From: Leifsonia poae
Lineage (GTDB): Bacteria > Actinomycetota > Actinomycetes > Actinomycetales > Microbacteriaceae
NCBI RefSeq assembly: GCF_027921845.1
Contig: NZ_BSEN01000013.1
Coordinates: 111,182 to 175,181, forward strand
Direction of reading: 5' to 3'
DNA length: 64,000 nt
Positions 18,390 to 26,898 of this stretch are shown here, in pieces. The notes under the pieces are model-generated. The model searched no databases, was not told where the DNA came from, and was given only the letters and a program-made list of their open reading frames with translations. Within the stretch, counting starts at the first letter, position 1; each line of letters opens with the position of its first letter. The position numbers were made by a program, and so were the translations under genes.

Positions 18390-19394
18390 ATGGCGACAAT
18401 GGACTCCGTGCACACGCTCGATGCGGCGAGGCCGTACGGACGCGGCGGCCTCACGGTCGGACCCGTCGGGTACGGCGTCGCCGCCCTCGGCAATCTCTAC
18501 GCCGCTCGCGACGACAGCGTCTGGCCGCAGTGCGTGCCGGCGGCCTGGGACGCCGGCATCCGGTACTTCGACACGGCTCCGCACTACGGGCTCGGTCTCT
18601 CGGAGGAGCGTCTCGGCATCGGTCTGCGGGAGCTGCCCCGAGACGAGTACGTGCTGTCGACCAAGGTCGGGCGCGTGCTCGACCCCAACCCGGACTACCG
18701 CGACGGCGACACCGACATCGAGAACCTGTTCGCCGTTCCGTCGACGCGGCGCAGGCGCTTCGACTATTCGCGCGACGGCGTGCTGCGGTCGGTCGAGGAC
18801 TCGCTGGACCGGCTCGGAGTGGATCGCATCGACGTGCTCTTCGTGCACGACCCCGACGACCACGAGCGCGAGGCCCTCGAGGGAGCCTTCCCTGCGCTCG
18901 ACGAGCTGCGGTCGCAGGGCGTCATCCGGTCGTACGGCGCCGGCATGAATCAGTCGGCCATGCTCAGCCGATTCATCCGCGAGACCGACCTCGACATCGT
19001 GATGTGCGCCGCTCGCTACACGCTGCTCGATCAGGGCGCGGCCCTCGATCTGCTGCCTGCAGCGGCAGAGCGGGGTGTCTCGGTCGCCGTCGCCGCAGTC
19101 TTCAACTCGGGGATCCTCGCCACCGACCGCCCACCGGCCGACGCGCGCTTCGACTATGCGGCGGCGCCGGACGGTCTGCGCGCCCGGGTGGAGCGCATCG
19201 CCGACATCGCCGCCCCGTATGGCGTCACAGTGCCCCAACTGGCGGTGCAGTTCCCGCTGCGCCATCCGACGGTGGCGACCGTCGTACTCGGCGCGGAATC
19301 CGCGACGCAGATCACCAGGAACGCCGCACTGGGAGACGTGGTCGTGCCCCCTGAGCTGTGGCAGGAGCTCGAGGAGGCGGCGCTCATCTCATGA
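18390..19394 (+). CDS. Aldo/keto reductase, probable L-fucose (D-threo-aldose) dehydrogenase
   Basis: 334 residues with the aldo/keto reductase fold. Catalytic tetrad text: YFDTAPHYGLGLSEE (Asp, Tyr), STKVGR (Lys) and LFVHDPDD (His). VPSTRRRRFDYS and the late ATVVLGAES segment resemble the D-threo-aldose/L-fucose dehydrogenase and pyridoxal dehydrogenase branch. It would oxidise L-fucose to L-fuconolactone, feeding the lactonase at 10251. The ATG at 18390 follows GAGGGAGGG by a short gap. It is 11 bases after the enolase-superfamily gene, hence the same operon. Confidence 0.85.
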   Translation: MATMDSVHTLDAARPYGRGGLTVGPVGYGVAALGNLYAARDDSVWPQCVPAAWDAGIRYFDTAPHYGLGLSEERLGIGLRELPRDEYVLSTKVGRVLDPNPDYRDGDTDIENLFAVPSTRRRRFDYSRDGVLRSVEDSLDRLGVDRIDVLFVHDPDDHEREALEGAFPALDELRSQGVIRSYGAGMNQSAMLSRFIRETDLDIVMCAARYTLLDQGAALDLLPAAAERGVSVAVAAVFNSGILATDRPPADARFDYAAAPDGLRARVERIADIAAPYGVTVPQLAVQFPLRHPTVATVVLGAESATQITRNAALGDVVVPPELWQELEEAALIS

Positions 19395-19449
19395 GAATCC
19401 TGCATCCTCTATCCTCTCTTTTCATTCACGCAAGATCTACGATGTCTGC

Positions 19450-20163
19450 ATGAGCATCGAACCCGTACCCGGCGCACGCTTCCTCCCCGCGAGGAGAGCG
19501 CTCGCCGACGACGTCTACGACGCGGTTCTCGCCCTGCTCATGGACCAGGTGATCGAGCCGGGCAGCCGGGCCAGCATCGACGGCATCGCGCGACAGCTCA
19601 ACGTGTCACCGACTCCCGTGCGCGAGGCGCTCGCCCGACTCGAGTCGGAGGGGCTGGTGGTCAAGCAGGCGCTCAAGGGCTACACGGCGGCGCCGCTGCT
19701 CGACAGCGAGGGGCTGCGTCAGCTGTTCGAGATGCGCCGGCTGATGGAGCCGTACGCCACGAGGAACGCGGTCGGTGAACTCACCCCCGAGACGCTCTCC
19801 GAACTCGCCGAGCTCTGCGCGGCGATGCACGCGAGCGGCCAAGCGGCCCAGAGCGGCGACGACCGGTTCGAGGACTACAAGGACTTCGCCGATCAGGATG
19901 CGGCCTTCCACCGCATCATCGCCGAGCACTCGGGCAATGCCCTGCTGTCGGATGCGATCGCGCGGCTGCGGTCGCACATGCACCAGTACCGCATCTACTT
20001 CAAGCACGGCGTCGTCGAGGAGACGTCCGGCGAGCACGAGGCGGTGCTGGAGGCCCTGCGTGCCGGGCGCCCGGCCGAGGCCGAGAAGGCGATGCTCGAC
20101 CACATCACGAAGTCGTACAAGCGCATCTCCGCCAGCCTCGAGTCGGCCGAAGAGGTCGGTTAG
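19450..20163 (+). CDS. GntR-family regulator, FCD subfamily; candidate fucose regulator
   Basis: 237 residues. The N-terminal winged helix carries GIARQLNVSPTPVREALARL, the classic GntR recognition segment. The C-terminal FCD all-helical domain (FEMRRLMEPYATRNAV, DQDAAFHRIIAEHSGN, GEHEAVLEALRAG) has His residues placed for metal and ligand binding. Ligands of this family are often sugar acids, so L-fuconate or KDF would fit. It sits in the middle of the fucose locus and is the only regulator there, so I assign it the repeated 17-base palindrome (inference). No clear copy of that palindrome precedes this gene itself. Confidence 0.9.
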   Translation: MSIEPVPGARFLPARRALADDVYDAVLALLMDQVIEPGSRASIDGIARQLNVSPTPVREALARLESEGLVVKQALKGYTAAPLLDSEGLRQLFEMRRLMEPYATRNAVGELTPETLSELAELCAAMHASGQAAQSGDDRFEDYKDFADQDAAFHRIIAEHSGNALLSDAIARLRSHMHQYRIYFKHGVVEETSGEHEAVLEALRAGRPAEAEKAMLDHITKSYKRISASLESAEEVG

Positions 20164-20180
20164 ACGCGCTTCCTGACCCT

Positions 20181-20213
20181 GAGGCGCCCCGCCACGGCGG
20201 GGCGCCTCTTTTT
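20181..20213 (+). terminator. Rho-independent terminator after the GntR gene
   Basis: A 12-bp GC-rich stem of GAGGCGCCCCGC and its complement with a 4-base loop, followed by TTTTT. It lies 17 bases after the GntR stop and separates the ABC/regulator transcript from fucD. The best terminator in the window. Confidence 0.92.
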
Positions 20214-20230
20214 GTCGGTGGCGCAACTCA

Positions 20231-20247
20231 CCTATATCCAATAGGAT
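20231..20247. promoter_or_regulatory. Fucose-regulon operator, site C
   Basis: CCTATATCCAATAGGAT, a 17-base palindromic match, 58 bases before the fucD start and just after the terminator. It presumably overlaps the fucD promoter, which I cannot place exactly. Confidence 0.65.
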
Positions 20248-20304
20248 GTTGGTTACCTGCTCGACGCGACGACGCGCGGGCGGCGAAGGGAAAGAGGGCA
20301 GCGC

Positions 20305-21597
20305 GTGAGCACCATCACGGGATTCGAAACAGTCGACGTCCGATTCGAGACGTCGGCGATGCTCGACGGCTCCGACGCCATGAACCCCGACCCCGACTAC
20401 TCGGCCGCCTACCTGCGGGTCACCACGGACGCCGCCGACGGTCACGAGGGGCACGCGTTCGTCTTCACCATCGGCCGCGGGAACGACGTGCAGGTGGCGG
20501 CGATCGACGCCGTCGCCCACCGCGTGCTCGGGCGCGACGTCGAGGCGATCCTCGACGACCTCGGCGGTTTCTGGCGCGAGTTCGTCTACGACTCGCAGCT
20601 GCGCTGGCTCGGCCCGGAGAAGGGCGTGATGCACATGGCGATCGGCGCGGTCGTCAATGCGTTCTGGGACCTCAAGGCGAAACGCGCCGGCCTGCCGCTG
20701 TGGCAGCTGCTCGCCCGCATGAGCCCGGAGGAGATCGTCGCCCTCGTCGACTTCCGCTACCTGAGCGACGCCCTCACTGAAGACGACGCGCTGGGCATCC
20801 TGCGTGCCGCCCTGCCGGGGCGTGCCGAGCGCGAGGCCGCGCTGTTGGCGCTCGGCTATCCGGCGTACACCACGACTCCGGGATGGCTCGGCTACTCCGA
20901 CGACAAGCTCCGCCGCCTGGCGCGCGAGGCCGTCGACGAGGGCTTCCAGCAGATCAAGCTCAAGGTGGGGGACCGGCTCGACGACGACGTGCGCCGGCTC
21001 CGGATCGCCCGCGAGACGGTCGGTCCCGACATCCGGATCGCGATCGACGCCAACCAGCGCTGGGACCGCGATCAGGCGATCGACTGGATCCGCGCTCTGG
21101 AACCGTTCGACCTGGCCTGGGTCGAGGAGCCGACCAGCCCCGACGACATCCTCGCCCATGCCGCCATCGCGCGTGCCGTCGCCCCCGTGCGCATCGCGAC
21201 GGGCGAGCACGGGATGAGCCGGGTGCTGTTCAAGCAGCTGCTCCAGGCCGAGGCCGCATCGATCGTGCAGATCGACTCGACCCGCGTCGCCGGGGTCAAC
21301 GAGAACATCGCCATCCTGCTGCTCGCGGCGAAGTTCGGGATCCCCGTCTGCCCGCACGCCGGCGGAGTCGGACTCTGCGAGGCCGTGCAGCACTTCTCGA
21401 TGTTCGACTTCGTGGCCGTCTCCGGCAGCCAGGACGGCCGGATGATCGAGTACACCAAGCACTTGCACGAGCACTTCGTCGCGCCGGTCGAGCTGGTGGG
21501 CGGCCGCTACTGTGCCCCGCTCGCGCCGGGCATCGGCATGGAGATGCTCGCGTCGTCGCTGGCCGAGAACGAGTTCGGGGTGCGCGCGACCGCTTAG
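20305..21597 (+). CDS. fucD: L-fuconate dehydratase
   Basis: 430 residues, enolase superfamily. Active-site residues: Lys218 and Lys220 (KLKVGD), Asp248 (DANQRW), Glu274/275 (EEPTSPDD), Glu301 (GEHG), Asp324 (QIDSTRVAG) and His351 ([10 protein letters not shown]). I recall Lys220 and the His351-Asp324 dyad as the numbering of the characterised Xanthomonas L-fuconate dehydratase, so the identity is strong. It dehydrates L-fuconate to 2-keto-3-deoxy-L-fuconate. The start is GTG with GAAGGGAAAGAGGG upstream. Operator site C precedes it. A 16-base tandem duplication spans its stop codon. Confidence 0.94.
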   Translation: MSTITGFETVDVRFETSAMLDGSDAMNPDPDYSAAYLRVTTDAADGHEGHAFVFTIGRGNDVQVAAIDAVAHRVLGRDVEAILDDLGGFWREFVYDSQLRWLGPEKGVMHMAIGAVVNAFWDLKAKRAGLPLWQLLARMSPEEIVALVDFRYLSDALTEDDALGILRAALPGRAEREAALLALGYPAYTTTPGWLGYSDDKLRRLAREAVDEGFQQIKLKVGDRLDDDVRRLRIARETVGPDIRIAIDANQRWDRDQAIDWIRALEPFDLAWVEEPTSPDDILAHAAIARAVAPVRIATGEHGMSRVLFKQLLQAEAASIVQIDSTRVAGVNENIAILLLAAKFGIPVCPHAGGVGLCEAVQHFSMFDFVAVSGSQDGRMIEYTKHLHEHFVAPVELVGGRYCAPLAPGIGMEMLASSLAENEFGVRATA

Positions 21598-21624
21598 AGG
21601 CCGAGAGTCTTAGAGGCCGAGCGT
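21593..21624. repeat. 16-bp tandem duplication at convergent gene ends
   Basis: Two adjacent near-identical copies of cttagaggccgagagt (second copy has one change) at 21593-21608 and 21609-21624. The first supplies the fucD stop codon, the second the GNAT stop codon on the other strand. Confidence 0.8.
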
Positions 21625-22089
21625 CATGAAGTAGCTGTTCGGGTCGGCCGAATACGAGCCGAACGGGTCGCACGGCGCGAACCCTGCGCGCGCGTAGAGG
21701 CGGCGAGCAGGCTCGAAGAACTCCATCGAGCCCGTCTCCAGCGACAGTCGGCGCACGCCGCGCGAGCGGGCGTCGGCGATCGCGAATTCGAGCATCGCGG
21801 CCGCGATCCCCTCCCCGCGCCGTTCCGGATCGGTTCGCATGCTCTTGAGCTCCTCGTGACCGGGCTCATCGGGAAGCACCAGGGCGGCGAGCGCCACCGT
21901 GCCGACGATCGCCGAGCCGTCACGGGCGACCCACAGGCGCACTCGCGGTTGCTGGAGACCCGTGAGATCGAGTGCGTGCCTGCTCTCCGCCGGAGCGGTC
22001 GGCTCGAGATCGTCGAGGTGCGCTTGGAGGAAGGCGTGCAGAGCGGGATCGGTGAAGTCGGCGCGTTCGATGATGAGTGTGGAGGGCAC
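21610..22089 (-). CDS. GNAT-family N-acetyltransferase
   Basis: 159 residues, GCN5-related acetyltransferase. The acetyl-CoA loop is visible as RTDPERRGEGIAAAMLEFAI, preceded by VGTVALAALV and followed by LSLETGSMEFFEPARRLYARAGF and a C-terminal YFMTLGL. The substrate is unknown. It starts with GTG and has no clear ribosome binding site. It interrupts the fucose locus on the opposite strand to fucD and may not belong to the pathway. Confidence 0.88.
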   Translation of the reverse strand: MPSTLIIERADFTDPALHAFLQAHLDDLEPTAPAESRHALDLTGLQQPRVRLWVARDGSAIVGTVALAALVLPDEPGHEELKSMRTDPERRGEGIAAAMLEFAIADARSRGVRRLSLETGSMEFFEPARRLYARAGFAPCDPFGSYSADPNSYFMTLGL

Positions 22090-22119
22090 CAGAGAAGGCT
22101 ATCGCCGTCGCGTTTCCGC

Positions 22120-22163
22120 TGTGTCTCTTCTCATGTGTCTCTCCTCAGCTGTGTCTCTTTTCA
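22120..22163. repeat. Three imperfect copies of tgtgtctctyytca
   Basis: Copies begin at about 22120, 22134 and 22150; the last runs into the SDR stop codon. The same gagacaca word recurs just before the SDR start near 22911-22917. It fills the gap between two minus-strand genes; no function assigned. Confidence 0.6.
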
Positions 22164-22910
22164 GCGGCGTGGGCGCAGGGAGTACATGCCGCCGTCGACC
22201 GCGAGGATCACACCGTTGGTCGACGTCGAGGTGGGGGAGGCGAGGTAGGCGACGGCCTCCGCGACCTCCTGCGGCTGCACGAGGCGGCCGCTCGGCTGAC
22301 GCGATTCGAGGGCGGCGCGTTCCGCATTCGGATCGGCGGCGGTGTCGAGCAGACGCCCCACCCACGGGGTGTCGGCGGTGCCGGGAGCGACCGCGTTCAC
22401 ACGGATGCCGCGGGGGAGGAAGTCGGTGGCCATCGCCAGGGTCATCGCCGACACCGCACCCTTCGACGCCGAGTAGAGCACCCGCTGCGGAAGGCCGGCC
22501 CACGCGGCGATCGAGCTGGTGAGCACGACCGCGGCGGCCGGCGACTTCTCGAGGTGGGGCAGCGCGTGACGCACGGTGCGGGCCGAGCCGATGACGTTCA
22601 CGTTGAGCACGCGCATCCACTCGGCGTCGTCGTTGGCGGAGACGTCGCCCTGTGCCCCGATGCCCGCGTTCGCGACCACCACGTCGAGGCGGCCGGCGCC
22701 GGCCACGACCTCGGCGATCGCGGCACGCACGCTGTCGTCGTCGCCGATGTCGCACCGGATGCCCGTGTGCGGGTGCCCGACCGCCGCCGCGTCGAGGTCG
22801 AGGCAGTAGACCGTGGCGCCGCGCGCGGCGAGCTCGTCGGCGATGGCCTTGCCGAGTCCGGAGGCGCCGCCGGTGACCGCAGCGACGAGCCCTTCGAAAT
22901 TCTGGGACAC
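22161..22910 (-). CDS. SDR oxidoreductase, probable 2-keto-3-deoxy-L-fuconate dehydrogenase
   Basis: 249 residues, classical short-chain dehydrogenase. Cofactor motif TGGASGLGKAIA near residue 13, NAG in VVVANAGIG, and catalytic Ser/Tyr/Lys in VVLTSSIAAW and YSASKGAVS. It would oxidise 2-keto-3-deoxy-L-fuconate to the 2,4-diketo acid, the step before the FAH-family hydrolase. The GTG at 22910 is chosen because AAGGAG lies 8 bases upstream. It is 28 bases downstream of the hydrolase gene in the same operon. Confidence 0.88.
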   Translation of the reverse strand: MSQNFEGLVAAVTGGASGLGKAIADELAARGATVYCLDLDAAAVGHPHTGIRCDIGDDDSVRAAIAEVVAGAGRLDVVVANAGIGAQGDVSANDDAEWMRVLNVNVIGSARTVRHALPHLEKSPAAAVVLTSSIAAWAGLPQRVLYSASKGAVSAMTLAMATDFLPRGIRVNAVAPGTADTPWVGRLLDTAADPNAERAALESRQPSGRLVQPQEVAEAVAYLASPTSTSTNGVILAVDGGMYSLRPRR

Positions 22911-22938
22911 CTGTGTCTCTCCTTCTGTTCCGTTGTGA

Positions 22939-23805
22939 TCAGTCGGCCGCGCGCACGGTCGTGCGCTGCTCGCCGAGTCCGTCGATGCCCAGCTCCACGA
23001 CGTCCCCGGGAGCGAGGTAGGGGAACCGTCCCGACAGGCCGACGCCCTCCGGGGTTCCGGTGTTGATGAGATCGCCGGGCTCGAGCACCATGAACTGGCT
23101 GAGGCGGTAGACGATCTCGGCGACACCGAAGATCAGGTCGGAGGTGGTCGACGACTGCCGGGGCTCGCCGTTCACGCGCGACCAGATGCCGAGCCCCGAG
23201 CCGTCGCCGACCTGCGCCGTCGGCACCAGCCAGGGGCCGAGGGGGTTGAAGGTCTCGAAGCTCTTGCCCTTGCTCCACTGGCCGAGCGATCGCTGCAGCT
23301 GGTATTCGCGCTCGGAGACGTCGTTGGCGACGGTGAAGCCCGCGATGTGGGCGAGCGCCTCCGCCGGCGAGGCGAGATAGCGGGCGCGACGGCCGATGAC
23401 GGCCGCGAGCTCCACCTCCCAGTCGGTCGTGACCGATCCGGGCGGCACCAGCACGGTGTCGTTCGGCCCGACGACGGTGTTCGGGTGCTTGTAGAAGACG
23501 ACGATGTCCGTCGGCGGCTCCGAGCCTGACTCGCGGGCGTGCGCCGCGTAGTTCATTCCGATGCAGATGACGGCCGAGGGGCGGGCGATCGGGGCGCCGA
23601 TGCGCATCCCGGTGCTGTCGATGACGGGCAGTTCGCCCGCCAGCGCCGCGCGCTCGGCGGCCGCCAGCCCGTCGGCGGCGAGGAATGCCCCATCGATGTC
23701 GGCGGTCAGCGGGCGCAGATCCCAGCTGGTCTCGCCGTCACTGACGACGGGGATCTCGAATCCCGGCTCACCGAGCCGCTGGAATCGCATCGGGTGGGTC
23801 GGCAT
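22939..23805 (-). CDS. Fumarylacetoacetase-family hydrolase, probable 2,4-diketo-3-deoxy-L-fuconate hydrolase
   Basis: 288 residues. The C-terminal FAH domain shows AVICIGMNYAAHARESG, TVGPNDTVLVPPGS, DWEVELAAVIGRRAR (metal Glu), FTVANDVSEREYQ and DLINTGTPEGVG. These supply the Glu/Glu/Asp metal site and the Lys of the family. In the non-phosphorylative fucose pathway this class cleaves 2,4-diketo-3-deoxy-L-fuconate to pyruvate and L-lactate. First gene of the hydrolase-SDR operon, divergent from the mutarotase, with operator site D between its promoter elements. CGAAAGGA precedes the ATG. Confidence 0.9.
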   Translation of the reverse strand: MPTHPMRFQRLGEPGFEIPVVSDGETSWDLRPLTADIDGAFLAADGLAAAERAALAGELPVIDSTGMRIGAPIARPSAVICIGMNYAAHARESGSEPPTDIVVFYKHPNTVVGPNDTVLVPPGSVTTDWEVELAAVIGRRARYLASPAEALAHIAGFTVANDVSEREYQLQRSLGQWSKGKSFETFNPLGPWLVPTAQVGDGSGLGIWSRVNGEPRQSSTTSDLIFGVAEIVYRLSQFMVLEPGDLINTGTPEGVGLSGRFPYLAPGDVVELGIDGLGEQRTTVRAAD

Positions 23806-23831
23806 CGAGAGTCCTTTCGCTCGTGGGCTCC

Positions 23832-23861
23832 AGCCTATTACTATTTCCTATAGCATTTCAA
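23832..23861 (-). promoter_or_regulatory. Promoter of the hydrolase-SDR operon
   Basis: On the minus strand TTGAAA (23861-23856), an 18-base spacer and TAGGCT (23837-23832). The spacer is filled by operator site D, so a bound regulator would block RNA polymerase. Confidence 0.55.
23840..23856. promoter_or_regulatory. Fucose-regulon operator, site D
   Basis: ACTATTTCCTATAGCAT, the third 17-base match. It lies in the 71-base space between the divergent hydrolase and mutarotase genes and could control both. Confidence 0.65.
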
Positions 23862-23876
23862 CGAAAGGAGCACTCG

Positions 23877-24221
23877 ATGCGCGTTGCCCTGCATTCGATC
23901 GTCCGCGACGGCCGGGAGGCCGGCTATGAGGAGGCGCATGCCGTCATCCCCGACGATCTGGTGGACTCGTTCGATCGGGTGGGCATCCACGACTGGACGA
24001 TCTGGCGCAGCGGACGGGACCTCTTCCATCTCGTGGACTGCGACGATTTCGCCGCTGCGATGACCGCCCTCGACACCGACCCCGCGAACGAACGCTGGCA
24101 GGCGTTCATCGGACCGTACGTCGACCACTTCGTGACGACGGGCGACGGACCGGAGGGCATGATCGTCGGGCGCGTCTGGAGTCTCGGAGACCAACGCTCG
24201 ATGCACCCGCATCAGCCGTAG
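23877..24221 (+). CDS. L-fucose/L-rhamnose mutarotase (DUF718 family)
   Basis: 114 residues, the RhaM-type dimeric alpha/beta barrel family. EEAHAVIPDDLVDSF holds the catalytic His region, and IHDWTIWRSGRDLFHLV and RVWSLGDQ match the family. It interconverts anomers so the sugar dehydrogenase receives its preferred form. Here the context indicates L-fucose. The start at 23877 has AAAGGAG upstream; a longer in-frame ATG at 23823 would read through the operator. Confidence 0.9.
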   Translation: MRVALHSIVRDGREAGYEEAHAVIPDDLVDSFDRVGIHDWTIWRSGRDLFHLVDCDDFAAAMTALDTDPANERWQAFIGPYVDHFVTTGDGPEGMIVGRVWSLGDQRSMHPHQP

Positions 24222-24289
24222 CCACACAGCGCCCGACGGGTCCATGATGGCTGGGTGACGAGTCGGGATGAGCCGATCGGTCGCGGATC

Positions 24290-25588
24290 ATGAATCCGGC
24301 GGCTCGCCGCGTGCAGCGCGTCTACCTGACCCTGATGCTCGGCAACACGCTGGCCGCCTCGTTCATCTGGGGCATCAACACCCTGTTCCTGCTCGACGCC
24401 GGGCTCACCAATTTCGAGGCGTTCGCCGCGAATGCGTTCTTCACCGCCGGCATGGTGATCTTCGAGATCCCGACCGGCGTCGTCGCCGACACCGTCGGGC
24501 GCAAGGCCTCGTACCTGCTGGGCACGGTCACCCTGTCGGTGACCACCGGCCTGTACTGGATGCTCTGGCTCTGGCACGCGCCGTTCGTCTGGTGGGCGAT
24601 CGTGTCGGCGCTCCTCGGCCTGGGCTTCACGTTCTTCTCCGGTGCGGTCGATGCGTGGCTCGTCGACGCCCTCGCGTTCGCCAAGTACACCGGGAGCCTC
24701 GAGGCCGTCTTCGGCCGGGGCCTCGTCGTGACGGGCATCTCGATGTTCGCCGGATCGGTGCTCGGCGGCATCATCGCCCAGGCGACCAACCTCGGGGTGC
24801 CGTTCCTGCTGAGAGCCGGGGTGCTGGTGGTCATGCTGGTGTTCGCCGCCATCGTGATGAAAGACATGGGCTTCACGCCCGATCACTCGATGGGGCCGAT
24901 CGCCGCGACGAGGAACGTGCTGAAACAGTCGATCGACCACGGCCTGCGCAAGCGCTCGGTGCGCTGGGTGATCCTGTCGGCGCCGTTCGCCTCCGGTGTC
25001 GGCATCTACGCCTTCTACGCCTTGCAGCCCTACCTGCTCCAGCTCTACGGCGACGAGACCGCGTACTCGATCGCCGGACTGGCCGCGGCCATCCTGTCGT
25101 TGGCGCAGGTCGCCGGCGGGATCCTCGCACATCGCATCCGGGGACTCTTCGCGAAGCGCACGACCACGGTGATCGGGGCCTCCCTGGTGAGCATCGTGGT
25201 GCTCGTGGTGCTGGGGGTGACGAGCCTCTTCTGGCTCGCGATCGTCTTCCTCGTGATCTGGGGCTTCGTGTTCGCGGTCGCCGGGCCGGTTCGTCAGGCG
25301 TACCTGAACGACATGATCCCGTCGAAGCAGCGCGCGACGGTGCTGTCGTTCGATTCGCTGTTCGGCAGCCTCGGCGGCGTGTTCATCCAGCCGGCACTGG
25401 GGCGCGCGGCCGACCTCTGGGGCTACGGAACGTCGCTCGTCATCGGGGGCGCCGTCGAGCTGATCGGCATCCCGTTCCTGTTCGCCAGCCGGCGGCAGAA
25501 GGACCCCGCCGACACCAAGACCGTGCAGACGGAGGCCGCGCCGGTCGAGCCCGGCGACGCCACGCAGGCCGGCCCGGATGCCCGCTGA
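24290..25588 (+). CDS. MFS transporter
   Basis: 432 residues with about 12 membrane spans. The signature loop is PTGVVADTVGRKASYLLG (A-motif-like) and the second half has GFVFAVAGPVRQAYLNDMIPSKQRATVLSF. The C-terminus is a hydrophilic Ala/Pro/Asp tail. It follows the mutarotase by about 70 bases on the same strand and could be a second uptake or an efflux route in the fucose locus, but it is not a recognisable FucP homologue. Substrate unknown. Confidence 0.85.
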   Translation: MNPAARRVQRVYLTLMLGNTLAASFIWGINTLFLLDAGLTNFEAFAANAFFTAGMVIFEIPTGVVADTVGRKASYLLGTVTLSVTTGLYWMLWLWHAPFVWWAIVSALLGLGFTFFSGAVDAWLVDALAFAKYTGSLEAVFGRGLVVTGISMFAGSVLGGIIAQATNLGVPFLLRAGVLVVMLVFAAIVMKDMGFTPDHSMGPIAATRNVLKQSIDHGLRKRSVRWVILSAPFASGVGIYAFYALQPYLLQLYGDETAYSIAGLAAAILSLAQVAGGILAHRIRGLFAKRTTTVIGASLVSIVVLVVLGVTSLFWLAIVFLVIWGFVFAVAGPVRQAYLNDMIPSKQRATVLSFDSLFGSLGGVFIQPALGRAADLWGYGTSLVIGGAVELIGIPFLFASRRQKDPADTKTVQTEAAPVEPGDATQAGPDAR

Positions 25589-25671
25589 CCCGCTGTGCGC
25601 ACCGCCGGAGACGATGCAACGCTGCAGACGCGCGACGACGGGTCGCGCCGCCCGCGTCCGCAGCGTGGGTG

Positions 25672-26745
25672 CTAGGCGCTGAGCCGCGGGTAGTCCGTGT
25701 AACCCTCGGCGCCGGCGGTGTAGAACGTCGACGGGTTGGGCTCGTTCTCCGGGTGCGCGCCCTGCCAGCGCTCGACGAGGTCGGGGTTGGCGATCGCGAG
25801 GCGACCGACGGCGACGGCGTCCGCGTGGGAGTTCTCCACCAGCGCGATCGCCTCGTCGCGGGTCGTGACGGTGCCGAAGCCGGTGTTGACGATGAACGCG
25901 CCGCCGAACCGCTCGCGCAGGTCCTGCACCAGCGCGCCGGACGGATCGCGGTGCAGCACGCTCACGTAGGCCATCCCGAGCGGCGCCAAGCCGTCGACGA
26001 CCGACCGGTAGGTGGCGGTGACGTCGTCGAGATCGGTCTCGACGACATCCTGGATGTTGTGCATCGGCGAGAGCCGGATGCCGACCCGGCCGGCACCGAT
26101 GGCCTCACTGACCGCGGTCGCGACCTCGACGACGAAGCGGGCGCGGGCATCCGGGGACTGGCCGTAGTCGTCGTCCCGCTGGTTGGACACCGGGGAGAGG
26201 AACTGGTGGAGCAGGTAGCCGTTGGCTCCGTGCAGTTCGACCCCGTCGAAGCCGGCGGCGATCGCGTTGCCGGCAGCCGCGACGAACTCGGCCTTGACGT
26301 CGGTGAGCTCATCGGTGGTGAGCGCGTGAGGCAGGGCGTACCGCACCTTCCCGGTGGCGGTGCGGGTCTCGCCGTCGATCGCGATGGCGCTCGGTGCGAC
26401 GATCCGGTCGGTCCCGGTCACGGCGGGGTGCGACACGCGTCCGCTGTGCATGAGCTGCATCACGATGCGCCCGCCCGCGGCGTGCACGGCGTCGGCGACG
26501 GCGCGCCAGCCCTCGATCTGTTCGGCGGTCACGATGCCCGGCTGGCCCGGGTAGGCGCGCGACTCGTGGCTCGGGTAGGTCCCCTCGGAGATGATCAGTC
26601 CGATGCTCGCGCGCTGTGCGTAATGCTCTGCCACGAGCGGGCCGGGAACGCCGGTCTCGCTGGAACGTGTGCGGGTCAGCGGCGCCATGACGACGCGGTT
26701 GGGCAGCTGCAGATCGCCGAGCGCGACGGGGGAGAACAGATCCAT
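25672..26745 (-). CDS. Old yellow enzyme-type alkene reductase
   Basis: 357 residues, FMN-dependent OYE/NemA family that reduces activated C=C bonds of enones, maleimides or nitroesters. Motifs: PNRVVMAPLTRTRS at the start, GRIVMQLMHSGRVSHP, DGVELHGANGYLLHQFLSP, NQRDDDYG, and a late FIVNTGFG with the phosphate-binding region. The classical His-x-x-Asn pair is present (HGAN). NADPH-dependent, cytoplasmic. Adjacent to an NAD(P)-binding oxidoreductase on the same strand with about 150 bases between, so not clearly one operon. Confidence 0.92.
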   Translation of the reverse strand: MDLFSPVALGDLQLPNRVVMAPLTRTRSSETGVPGPLVAEHYAQRASIGLIISEGTYPSHESRAYPGQPGIVTAEQIEGWRAVADAVHAAGGRIVMQLMHSGRVSHPAVTGTDRIVAPSAIAIDGETRTATGKVRYALPHALTTDELTDVKAEFVAAAGNAIAAGFDGVELHGANGYLLHQFLSPVSNQRDDDYGQSPDARARFVVEVATAVSEAIGAGRVGIRLSPMHNIQDVVETDLDDVTATYRSVVDGLAPLGMAYVSVLHRDPSGALVQDLRERFGGAFIVNTGFGTVTTRDEAIALVENSHADAVAVGRLAIANPDLVERWQGAHPENEPNPSTFYTAGAEGYTDYPRLSA

Positions 26746-26898
26746 AGAGGGGATGCCTTTCGATTGCGATGCCGCCTCGCAGTCGGAGCGCGGCCCCTGG
26801 GGCCAACTTGCGGCGGTCGTGCGCTATTCCGGCTTTCACCGGATTTGCGGAAGGGACATCACGGTCCCTCAGGTGTGCGGCCCACAGGTGGGCGGGCC

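Noticed and set aside
19400-19420. tgcatcctctatcctctc before the GntR start as a fifth fucose operator
   Set aside because: It lacks the ATAGSAT right half and aligns at too few positions with the 17-base consensus; autoregulation remains unproven.
21593-21624. The 16-bp tandem repeat as an attachment site
   Set aside because: The copies are directly adjacent with nothing between them and no integrase or tRNA is nearby.
22120-22163. tgtgtctc repeats as a CRISPR-like array
   Set aside because: Only three short imperfect units without spacers of uniform length and no cas genes.
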